Origin: Deferribacteraceae bacterium
GTDB lineage: Bacteria; Chrysiogenota; Deferribacteres; Deferribacterales; JAISNW01
Length of the DNA: 5,105 nt
Direction of reading: 5' to 3'
Assembly (NCBI GenBank): GCA_031276055.1
Contig: JAISNW010000131.1
Span: 1 to 5,105, forward strand
In this document: positions 1 to 5,060 of the stretch, one piece after another
Position numbering within the stretch: position 1 is the stretch's first letter
Layout: each line of letters starts with the position of its first letter
The notes under the pieces: generated by a model
Databases searched by the model: none
Seen by the model: only the letters and a program-made list of their open reading frames with translations
Told to the model about the DNA's origin: nothing
Made by a program: the position numbers and the translations under genes

Positions 1-755
1 TTATACCGTTGAGTGTCGCTTGCGGGCTTGCCTCGATAAGTTATCGCTGTGTAGTTATCGGGGAAACCTTGACACCTTTCATACTCTAAAGGCGTTAAAC
101 GCCTTATCCCTTCCGCCGTCTTGTATAAGCCCTTGTTAGAACCTTCGGCGGATGAAAGTGTAATGCTTATATCGGGCGGGTAAATCCGTTTGCCTTGATG
201 CCCGCCGTTGAAATATGCGGTGCGCTGATTGCTTGTTAATAGAGTTTTAGCGCAGTCATCCATTGCGGAATTTTTATGTTGTTTCTTTTTGCTCTGCCAA
301 TCATCCCAGCTAGGGCTTTCTTGCTCAAACAATACTTTTGCAGGTGGTCTCCAGTCTCCAAAATGCCCGATAAGGAACACTCGGCGGCGGGATTGGGGCA
401 CTCCGAAAAATCTAGCGTCCAGCACTCGCCAAACGAACCCATACCCGCATTTAGAAATTTCCGTGAGGAATTGAAAGAAATCCCACCCACCGTGCTTGTC
501 TCTTGCGCCTTGTCTCTTTCCAGCTGTAGAAAAGGATTGACAAGGAGTTCCGCCGATGAGGATGTCAAAGCGCCCTCTAAATCTTGTAAAGTCTGCATGT
601 GTCAAATCTCCTATGTTCTCTACTTCGGGGTAGCAGCACTTTAAGAGCGTGTTGCAAAATGGGTCAACCTCCGAAAATGCAACCGCCTTAAAGCCTAGCG
701 GCGACCATGCAACGCTCGCCGCTTCAACGCCTGAACAGATGCTAAGAAATGTCAT
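1..755 (-). CDS. Cytosine-C5 DNA methyltransferase, 3' end outside the window, motif VI missing
   Basis: I translated this frame by hand: 251 codons are open and run off the left edge, so the stop lies outside. The family transfers a methyl group from S-adenosylmethionine to C5 of cytosine in a specific DNA site. Visible motifs are: motif I at residues 4-12 (LSICSGVEA), an acidic residue after the second strand (SEVD, 28-31), motif IV with the catalytic cysteine (GGTPCQSFS, 68-76, Cys72), motif VIII (FGVPQSRRR, 117-125 approximately) and motif IX (RRLTPLEYERCQGFPDNY, about 218-235). The target recognition region between VIII and IX is short. Motif X is beyond the edge. The stretch between motif IV and VIII is only about 50 residues from the Cys to the motif VIII Gln, against about 80 in M.HhaI, and no ENV motif is present. 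The ATG overlaps the stop of the upstream gene (TAATG) without a well placed Shine-Dalgarno, which suggests translational coupling. In a phage it would typically protect DNA from host restriction; activity of this copy is doubtful. Confidence 0.88.
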   Translation of the reverse strand, partial: MTFLSICSGVEAASVAWSPLGFKAVAFSEVDPFCNTLLKCCYPEVENIGDLTHADFTRFRGRFDILIGGTPCQSFSTAGKRQGARDKHGGWDFFQFLTEISKCGYGFVWRVLDARFFGVPQSRRRVFLIGHFGDWRPPAKVLFEQESPSWDDWQSKKKQHKNSAMDDCAKTLLTSNQRTAYFNGGHQGKRIYPPDISITLSSAEGSNKGLYKTAEGIRRLTPLEYERCQGFPDNYTAITYRGKPASDTQRY

Positions 756-1054
756 TAGCTCTGGACTTTCTCACCTAAAAAGTCCTCAATGGTGACTAGC
801 CGCTTAACATCTAAGCCGTCTAATGTTTTTGTATACTTGACGGGTTCTTTTACGGCTTTAACTGTTGCGGTTGCTTCATAGTCAAACGGGTCGTCCTTTT
901 TTGCGGGCTTATACTTAATCGTCAAAGTTACAGCGCCGCCCTCGCATGTGTTGTTATCCATGCTTTCTGCAATCCACGAATTCTCCTTGACGAACTCGTC
1001 AAGCAAATCGGCATCCAAATCCAATTCCTCAAAAAGTTTCTCAATTCTGCTCAT
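755..1054 (-). CDS. Small acidic phage protein of unknown function (99 aa)
   Basis: I do not recognise a named family. The protein has an acidic, probably helical N-terminus (12 Asp/Glu against 3 Lys/Arg in the first 40 residues), then a segment that looks like beta strands (AVTLTIKYKP, about 47-56, and YEATATVKAV, about 64-73). Small phage proteins with a similar G-x-VTLTLKxKP pattern occur near replication genes, but that is from memory and gives no function. An upstream TTG would extend it by six residues, but GGAGG at 1060-1064 lies five bases before the ATG at 1054, inside that extension, so the ATG is the better start. It follows the resolvase by 31 bases and its TAA shares one base with the methyltransferase ATG, which places it firmly in the operon. 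Confidence 0.75.
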   Translation of the reverse strand: MSRIEKLFEELDLDADLLDEFVKENSWIAESMDNNTCEGGAVTLTIKYKPAKKDDPFDYEATATVKAVKEPVKYTKTLDGLDVKRLVTIEDFLGEKVQS

Positions 1055-1059
1055 AGTTT

Positions 1060-1064
1060 CCTCC
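1060..1064 (-). promoter_or_regulatory. Ribosome binding site that sets the start at 1054
   Basis: On the minus strand GGAGG is followed by the five bases AAACT and then ATG. It lies downstream of the alternative in-frame TTG at 1070-1072, which therefore cannot use it. This supports the shorter 99-residue protein. Confidence 0.75.
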
Positions 1065-1085
1065 GTTGCCAAATGGCATATTTTA

Positions 1086-1478
1086 TTAATTTACAATGAG
1101 TTCGATACACGGTTTACGGTTTACTTGCACTTTGACCGCCTTTAATTCCCATATCTGCGCGTCATCCACCCACAAAACGCCGTTTAATGCGTCCAATACC
1201 AGCTTAGTTAAATTGTCGATATCGGGCTTTTTGGTATGGGGTAAAGGGAAAGGGTGCGGAATATCTTTTAGCTTGAGGCGCGGCGGAAATACAAAAGCAA
1301 TAGTTACCGATATTTCATCCGTCAACGGTTCGCCTTTGTATGCCGCTTTTACTAATGCGCGTATTTCCTCTTTTGCCTTGCGCGTCTTTGCGGGCGTATA
1401 GGCTATACCCCGCCGTGTGAAACGCGGCCGCCCTTGTGCAACGGGCATGATAGGGAGCTTAAACTTGAGGCTGGGCAT
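1086..1478 (-). CDS. rusA: RusA-type Holliday junction resolvase
   Basis: RusA is a small dimeric endonuclease that cuts four-way DNA junctions in a metal-dependent reaction. In phages it resolves recombination and replication intermediates. The 130-residue protein is close to the 120 residues of the E. coli protein. The N-terminus has the expected beta strand followed by a basic stretch (GRPRFTRRG, 16-24). The core signature is present: KKPDIDNLTKLVLDALNG (83-100) followed by WVDDAQI (103-109). Asp86, Asp88 and Asp105 or Asp106 correspond to the catalytic acidic residues of the family. The frame is open further upstream to 1604, but an ATG at 1478 preceded by GGAGG (1488-1492, nine-base spacer) fits the family length, and the longer version would overlap almost the entire upstream gene. 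The start overlaps the end of the zinc-ribbon gene by 20 bases. Confidence 0.92.
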   Translation of the reverse strand: MPSLKFKLPIMPVAQGRPRFTRRGIAYTPAKTRKAKEEIRALVKAAYKGEPLTDEISVTIAFVFPPRLKLKDIPHPFPLPHTKKPDIDNLTKLVLDALNGVLWVDDAQIWELKAVKVQVNRKPCIELIVN

Positions 1479-1653
1479 CTGTCTTTTCCTCCCATGTTGC
1501 AAACTCGTTAATATCGCCAGAAAGGTAACACCCGCACCCGCGGCAGTAATAGTCCTCAAACTCATACGCGTCTTTAGGCTTTGGGGGAAGCGGTTCATAT
1601 TCAATTAAACGAGCGTATATAACCTCTCCCCCGCAGTTCTTATGTTTCCACAT
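1459..1653 (-). CDS. Small putative zinc-ribbon protein (64 aa)
   Basis: The family is not identified. Candidate metal ligands are His4 and Cys7 near the N-terminus (HKNCGG) and Cys37, Cys40 and Cys42 in CRGCGC, giving an HxxC...CxxC arrangement like a short zinc ribbon. The spacing between the pairs is about 29 residues and contains a proline-rich piece (PLPPKPK, 21-27) and an acidic-aromatic piece (YEFEDYY, 30-36). GGAGG at 1662-1666 with an eight-base spacer supports the ATG. This ATG shares one base with the TAA of the nuclease gene (TAATG), and the 3' end overlaps rusA by 20 bases. The position between the nuclease and the resolvase suggests a nucleic-acid-linked role, which is inference only. 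Confidence 0.75.
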   Translation of the reverse strand: MWKHKNCGGEVIYARLIEYEPLPPKPKDAYEFEDYYCRGCGCYLSGDINEFATWEEKTDAQPQV

Positions 1654-2180
1654 TATCTAGCCCTCCATAAATCTATGTATACATTCCATAACTTCGTTGC
1701 CTCTAACCAATTGCGGAAGTTGTAAAGCAACGCGTCAAGCGGTTCAATTTCATCACGGCTGTATTCCTCTTGCCATATCACGCCGTTGCCCTTTTCGTCA
1801 TTGCTCGCCACATAGATCATTTTATGCGCCTCTGGGACAAGCGTTAGATACATAACAGTTTGCGTGTTGCCGCGATACTTTCCCACATCGTATCTGCTTG
1901 TGTATTTGAGGTCGTAGACTATCCCCGCTTTCAGAACATCCACTATCCCATAGAGCAGGTAATCTCCATACTGCTTTGACAGCTTGACTTGATACTGCCC
2001 GCCTTGCAGATACGGCAAATGATTGACTGCCCATTCCTCAAACTCGTAGCCCTTTATCATGGACACTGTTTGCTCGATAGGTTTACGGTGTAAGACCTTG
2101 AGAAAGTCTTGCTCTAAAACATACTCTTTCTCAAGGTTGCGCCATGAGTTAAGCAGACTTGCTGTTATTAGGTATGACAT
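1653..2180 (-). CDS. PD-(D/E)XK nuclease, RecB/Cas4-like, phage type
   Basis: The 175-residue protein has the nuclease core motifs in order. The N-terminus ITASLLNSW (5-13) is typical of phage and RecB-like members. Next come an acidic helix motif KGYEFEEW (43-50, Glu48), then YGIVD (77-81, Asp81), DLK (Asp90, Lys92) and the downstream helix motif QTVMY (Gln107 and Tyr111, QxxxY). Such enzymes are metal-dependent exo- or endonucleases; phage members process DNA ends for recombination. There are no cysteines at all, so the four-cysteine iron-sulfur cluster of true Cas4 and AddB is absent. The frame could start earlier at 2207, but AAGGAG (2188-2193) sits seven bases before the ATG at 2180. The start overlaps the ATPase gene by 32 bases, so the two are probably co-translated and may act together in recombination. 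Confidence 0.85.
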   Translation of the reverse strand: MSYLITASLLNSWRNLEKEYVLEQDFLKVLHRKPIEQTVSMIKGYEFEEWAVNHLPYLQGGQYQVKLSKQYGDYLLYGIVDVLKAGIVYDLKYTSRYDVGKYRGNTQTVMYLTLVPEAHKMIYVASNDEKGNGVIWQEEYSRDEIEPLDALLYNFRNWLEATKLWNVYIDLWRAR

Positions 2181-3117
2181 ACTTTTTCTCCTTAGCGTCA
2201 TATACAATCCCTAGCTCTGTCAGCTTTTTGCGGGTAAGCTCCTTAATCTCCTTTTCGCTGGTAAGTGCATGTTTTATGTTTTTCATGGCTGCAAAAGCCT
2301 CGTTAAAGTTTTCACGAGTTATTGCATTGATGCACTCTTTCCCATACGCCATAGCGGTTTCGTATGCTTCCTTCTCGCCTGAATAGATTTCTATCTCCTT
2401 CTTGATATTGTCATTAACTAGATCGAAAAGACGTGTAAGCAGATCGTTTTTAGCTGTTTCTACCCACTGTCCGTTTTTGATGCAGCCCAATTGGGGTATT
2501 TCGATCCGTGCAGGGATGCCATGCGTGCACTTACCAAAGTGTCTTTCGGAGTTCTCCAAAGAGAGAATCCGTTTGTTGCCGGCAATCTCGATAAAACCGC
2601 CAATCTCCATAGATTGCCAGATGGTGTTTTTCGTCTGCCCTTCAACCATAATACGCAACACTGTATCTTCACCGACCTTTTCCTCTTTAGCATGGAAAAT
2701 AATTACTAAGTGCTTGTGAAGATCATAAAAGATGTTTCGGCAAAATGATGCGAACTCCTGCCCTACCGCGCCGAAGCCTTGCAACGATAGATCGCCGTTA
2801 GATTTTGAGTTCTTTATATCGTTTCCTATTACGGAGATTTTCATGAGATTTAAGAGCTCGCCGCCTGTATCAATGACGATCGTTTCATAGTCGGAGAGAT
2901 CGCCCTTCAAATCCTCTTTGATTTGTTTGTAACTCTCCATACGGATGCAGTCCGTTCTGTGCGATACATGCACACGCTGAACGCCTAGATCGCTGTCTAT
3001 CAACAACGGCTTAGGAGCAGACAAGGCTAACGTGGTCTTGCCTATGCCAGGGTGTCCCGCGATTAAAACACGCAGTTTCTGATTGCTGCCCGCAATCTGT
3101 GAAGGTTTGGTAATCAT
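2149..3117 (-). CDS. RecA-fold ATPase, Sak4-like/AAA_24 phage recombination protein
   Basis: The 322-residue protein starts with a P-loop ATPase domain. Walker A is GHPGIGKTT (21-29, Lys27) after a beta strand (LRVLIA). The strand with LLIDSD follows (38-43). Walker B is ETIVIDT (78-84, Asp83). A later strand ends in FHAKEEK (141-147), where phage AAA_24 ATPases commonly have a conserved histidine or polar sensor. The segment EGQTKNTIWQSMEIGGFIE matches the usual family region after this. In phages this family includes Sak4, a single-strand annealing or recombinase-like ATPase, usually found beside Cas4/RecB-like nucleases as here. The C-terminal 90 or so residues are helical and charged, ending in a KKLTELGI-containing segment; this tail is longer than in compact Sak4 proteins of roughly 200-250 residues. 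GGGAG at 3125-3129 with a seven-base spacer supports the start. A generic nucleotide-binding protein remains possible. Confidence 0.82.
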   Translation of the reverse strand: MITKPSQIAGSNQKLRVLIAGHPGIGKTTLALSAPKPLLIDSDLGVQRVHVSHRTDCIRMESYKQIKEDLKGDLSDYETIVIDTGGELLNLMKISVIGNDIKNSKSNGDLSLQGFGAVGQEFASFCRNIFYDLHKHLVIIFHAKEEKVGEDTVLRIMVEGQTKNTIWQSMEIGGFIEIAGNKRILSLENSERHFGKCTHGIPARIEIPQLGCIKNGQWVETAKNDLLTRLFDLVNDNIKKEIEIYSGEKEAYETAMAYGKECINAITRENFNEAFAAMKNIKHALTSEKEIKELTRKKLTELGIVYDAKEKKYVIPNNSKSA

Positions 3118-3128
3118 AAATACACTCC

Positions 3129-3296
3129 CTATTTAATTTTGTTTTGTTGTTTCAAACTTTTGATCTCACGCTCTGCCAGCGCAGAATAGCGTTTTACCAC
3201 ATCAAGTTGATTGTGGTTTGCAGACTTGCGGACTCTCTCAACAGAATCCCGAATGAAATTAATCCTTGAATTAACTGATAAATGATTGTAAATCAT
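3129..3296 (-). CDS. Small helical protein heading the phage operon (55 aa)
   Basis: This short frame runs from ATG at 3296 to TAG at 3129 and encodes a 55-residue, highly charged protein (5 Arg and 6 Lys), with a C-terminal helix rich in Glu, Arg, Lys and Gln (YSALAEREIKSLKQQNK, 37-53) that could form a coiled coil. I do not recognise it. Support comes from AGGTG at 3303-3307, six bases before the ATG, and from the fit: its stop is 11 bases before the ATPase start, and the stop codon overlaps the ATPase ribosome binding site (TAGGGAG). It is the first gene after the intergenic gap and so probably the operon's first. A function as a small DNA-binding or accessory protein would be a guess. Confidence 0.6.
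   Translation of the reverse strand: MIYNHLSVNSRINFIRDSVERVRKSANHNQLDVVKRYSALAEREIKSLKQQNKIK
3282..3296. repeat. Inverted repeat ATGATT-gta-AATCAT over the start codon of the first phage gene
   Basis: Six-base arms with a three-base centre form a perfect palindrome that ends exactly at the ATG of the 55-residue gene. It could be an operator or a small hairpin affecting initiation, but arms this short in AT-rich DNA are often accidental. Confidence 0.3.
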
Positions 3297-3371
3297 ATAA
3301 CACACCTACCCCATTTTTATTGGATGTTTACATAGATAATCTCTGTAACAAAATATATATTATCGGATGTA

Positions 3372-3377
3372 ATTATA
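3372..3377 (-). promoter_or_regulatory. Candidate -10 element of the leftward phage operon
   Basis: The minus strand reads TATAAT exactly, within TTTTTCAATATAATTAC. The -35 position has no TTGACA-like hexamer: at 17 bases the sequence is GCGTTT. A start site near 3364 would give a leader of about 68 bases to the first gene. In such AT-rich DNA a TATAAT can occur by chance, so the call rests on its position upstream of the operon's first gene and its contact with the direct repeat. Confidence 0.35.
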
Positions 3378-3397
3378 TTGAAAAATTAATTGAAAAA
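3377..3397. repeat. Direct repeat of ATTGAAAAA, 12-base period
   Basis: ATTGAAAAA occurs at 3377-3385 and again at 3389-3397, separated by TTA. On the minus strand this is TTTTTCAAT twice, ending at the TATAAT. It therefore fills the -35 region of the candidate promoter and could bind a regulator, or be an A-tract that bends DNA. AT-rich composition makes chance plausible. Confidence 0.5.
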
Positions 3398-3504
3398 CGC
3401 CTAAAGTAAAACTTGAAATTTTTTTTGGTTTGAGGGTGTTCGCATGAGGCGCTGCGTCAAAAAGCAAAATACTAAAAAGAATTGCTAGAAATTTGCTGGG
3501 AAAA

Positions 3505-3521
3505 TTCTATTGATAATAGAA
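3505..3521. repeat. 17-base inverted repeat TTCTATT-gat-AATAGAA
   Basis: Seven-base perfect arms flank a three-base centre. The size and shape match a binding site for a dimeric repressor. No T-run follows and the stem lacks GC pairs, so it is not a terminator. It lies near the middle of the divergent intergenic region. Confidence 0.45.
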
Positions 3522-3568
3522 AAATTTAATAACTGCCGAAAAAAATCTTCAGTATATTCCAAAACTTT

Positions 3569-3581
3569 ATAACAGTGTTAT
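3569..3581. repeat. 13-base inverted repeat ATAAC-agt-GTTAT
   Basis: Five-base perfect arms around a three-base centre, 47 bases to the right of the end of the TTCTATT palindrome and upstream of the lipoprotein genes. A candidate regulatory site, but short enough to be chance. Confidence 0.25.
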
Positions 3582-3662
3582 TCTTAAACAACTGATTTGC
3601 TTTAATATTATAACTCTATGATAGCTATGCTTTTATTTTATCCTTTACAAAAATAACGATTT

Positions 3663-4118
3663 ATGCTAGATATTCCTATGTTAAACAAGCTGTCTGCCGT
3701 TATAAAGTATAACTTAGTGTTTTTAGCGTTTTTGGCTATATTTTCTCTTCTCTCTACCGCCTGTGCAGTTTCGAAGACAGATGCCATAGTGAACAACAAA
3801 CCTGCATGGTTCTGGGAACCTAATGACGGAGAGTTGATTGGCGGCGTTGGAGATGCAGGAACTCATGTTGACGGGATAGCCGCTCAAAGACAACTTGCTG
3901 TATATAGAGCGATTGAGGACATTGCAAGGCAGAAAGGGGTTACAGTCAACAGCGTTCAGACTCTTCAGCAGTATTCCACAGAAACTTCTTCGTCATCATC
4001 CCTTGAGCTATACAGCGTTCAAACTGTCTCGGGCGCAACTGTCACCGCACGAGTTCGGGAATTTTGGATAGACCCTCAAACCAAGCGGTTGTTGGTTTGG
4101 GTTACTGAAGTTAAATAA
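3663..4118 (+). CDS. LPP20-like lipoprotein (151 aa)
   Basis: The N-terminus is a lipoprotein signal: a short basic part (Lys9, Lys15), a hydrophobic run (YNLVFLAFLAIFSLL, 16-30) and STAC with the lipidated Cys34. Ser rather than Leu stands at -3 of the lipobox. The mature part matches the LPP20 family: AWFWEP (48-53), IGGVGDAG (59-66), a helix rich in Ala and Arg (AAQRQLAVYRAIEDIARQKG, 73-92), a Ser/Thr-rich strand region and a final REFWIDPQTKRLLVWV (132-147). The family is membrane-anchored, probably outer membrane, and its biochemical role is not settled. No Shine-Dalgarno is clear before 3663 or before a second in-frame ATG at 3678; the latter gives a 28-residue signal peptide (MLNKLSAVIK...), which may be the true start. 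It is first of three lipoprotein genes, 17 bases before the next. Confidence 0.8.
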   Translation: MLDIPMLNKLSAVIKYNLVFLAFLAIFSLLSTACAVSKTDAIVNNKPAWFWEPNDGELIGGVGDAGTHVDGIAAQRQLAVYRAIEDIARQKGVTVNSVQTLQQYSTETSSSSSLELYSVQTVSGATVTARVREFWIDPQTKRLLVWVTEVK

Positions 4119-4135
4119 TTTATGGAGTTTTTATC

Positions 4136-4282
4136 ATGAAAAAGTTTATAGTCCTGCTATTGCTTATTGTTGTAACATTTATAACAGCGTGCACAGTTGT
4201 TGTTAAAACCCCAGCAGAGAATTCAAGATCGATTGAGCGCAGCAATGAGGCTATGAGAGAGCTTGATTCCAATACCAAGTAG
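4136..4282 (+). CDS. Small lipoprotein (48 aa)
   Basis: This is a short frame from ATG at 4136 to TAG at 4280-4282. It has a textbook lipoprotein signal: MKK, then a hydrophobic core (FIVLLLLIVVTFI) and the lipobox ITAC with Cys19. The mature peptide is only about 30 residues (TVVVKTPAENSR then IERSNEAMRELDSNTK). GGAG eight bases upstream of the ATG (4124-4127) supports translation. The C-terminal AMRELDSNT resembles AMQELDEGET at residues 43-52 of the next protein, so it may be a related, domain-less partner. It sits 17 bases after the first LPP20-like gene and 20 before the second, so all three are probably co-transcribed. Confidence 0.75.
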   Translation: MKKFIVLLLLIVVTFITACTVVVKTPAENSRSIERSNEAMRELDSNTK

Positions 4283-4302
4283 CATAGTTTTATGGTGTTG
4301 CA

Positions 4303-5025
4303 ATGAAACATCTCCTTTTACTCTTAACTATTCTTGCTCTCATCTCGGCTTGCGGCGGCAAAACTGTAAATAATAATGCCCTCTCTAAGCAGGAGAGAGC
4401 ATCCGCGGCTCAAGCTCAAAGAGACCTAGCGATGCAAGAGCTTGATGAAGGAGAAACTCCCTATGTTGCTAAAACAAAACTTACCCCAGCCCAACAGAGA
4501 GCCCTTGAAGCTCATAGAGAGCTTGAGTGTTCTCTAAAAGGCGGCTGCCCTACCCCCAAAACTCCTGAAGAAACTCCTCCAACCGATGCCGCAGTAATAC
4601 CTCAAATCCCTGAAAAGCAGAGGCCGGATATTACTCCAACGAGCGCCGAAAGGCCGGGCAAAATACCAAAATACCCCTTTCTAAACGGTTTTCCTATATG
4701 GTTTTCCAACCCTATTTATGATGGATATTTCGGCGGCGTTGGGGTGGCAAAGCCTCAAAAGTCTGGGGGGCTGCCAGTACAGAGAAAGGTTGCAATCGCA
4801 CTTGCACAAGCCGATTTAGCAAGAAATATCGAAACTGTTGTAAATAACGAATACATAAGCGAGCGCATCTCTGTTGATAAACAGAGCGAGAGCTATTATG
4901 TAGAGAAATTTTCCACAATGAGCAGGCAGGAGACCGAACAGCTCTTAAAAAACCCAACAGTTATAGATGAATGGTTAAATGAAGAAACAGGAGAGTTTTT
5001 TGTCTGGGTAGCCGTTAAGCACTGA
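4303..5025 (+). CDS. LPP20-like lipoprotein with a charged, proline-rich linker (240 aa)
   Basis: The signal is clear: MKHLLLLLTILAL then ISAC with the lipidated Cys17. Residues 20-80 are charged and probably helical (QAQRDLAMQELDEGE, HRELE). Cys76 and Cys82 form a possible pair. Residues 84-123 are rich in Pro, Thr and Glu and look like a flexible linker. The C-terminal domain (about 125-240) is LPP20-like: FPIWFSNP (130-137), GYFGGVGVAK (141-150), QRKVAIALAQADLARNIE (160-177) and a final VIDEWLNEETGEFFVWV (220-236). This mirrors the domain of the first lipoprotein motif for motif. The protein is probably anchored in the outer membrane or periplasm with the domain held away by the linker. 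Only a weak GGTG precedes the start, but the signal peptide supports it. Confidence 0.82.
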   Translation: MKHLLLLLTILALISACGGKTVNNNALSKQERASAAQAQRDLAMQELDEGETPYVAKTKLTPAQQRALEAHRELECSLKGGCPTPKTPEETPPTDAAVIPQIPEKQRPDITPTSAERPGKIPKYPFLNGFPIWFSNPIYDGYFGGVGVAKPQKSGGLPVQRKVAIALAQADLARNIETVVNNEYISERISVDKQSESYYVEKFSTMSRQETEQLLKNPTVIDEWLNEETGEFFVWVAVKH

Positions 5026-5060
5026 TCCCTCTCTTTCTTGAAACTGGTAAGTTGTAAAAA

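Larger units (their letters stand above)
3297..3662. other. AT-rich divergent intergenic region between phage operon and lipoprotein genes
   Basis: This stretch of 366 bases is clearly richer in A and T than both flanks and lies between two divergent transcription units. I find no gene longer than about 15 codons with sense, no tRNA-like cloverleaf and no strong terminator hairpin. It holds a likely promoter for the leftward operon (3372-3377), a direct repeat (3377-3397), inverted repeats at 3505-3521 and 3569-3581, and one GC-richer island near 3434-3459. If the left block is a prophage, the junction with host DNA should lie here, though no repeated attachment core can be identified from one end alone. 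Confidence 0.7.

Noticed and set aside
236..598. Minus-strand open frame of 120 codons
   Set aside because: It is a shadow frame of the methyltransferase, whose own frame carries the PCQ, motif VIII and motif IX signatures.
276..644. Plus-strand open frame of 122 codons
   Set aside because: It lies antisense to the methyltransferase, shows no family signature and has no supporting ribosome binding site.
1055..1072. TTG start adding six residues to the 99-residue protein
   Set aside because: The strong GGAGG lies inside this extension, five bases before the ATG at 1054.
1479..1604. 42-residue N-terminal extension of RusA
   Set aside because: It would overlap most of the zinc-ribbon gene and exceed the family length; the ATG at 1478 has a good ribosome binding site.
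3398..3451. CGCCT...AGGCG as a terminator stem
   Set aside because: The arms are five bases, more than 40 bases apart, and no T-run follows the stem.
3444..3488. 14-codon plus-strand mini-frame (MRRCVKKQNTKKNC) with a GAGG upstream
   Set aside because: A Shine-Dalgarno-like GAGG precedes it by eight bases, but it is too short and leads to no downstream attenuator structure; chance is more likely than a leader peptide.
3597..3622. Rightward promoter for the lipoprotein genes (TATAAC or TATGAT)
   Set aside because: Both hexamers resemble a -10 box but neither has a -35 at suitable spacing, so I could not choose one.
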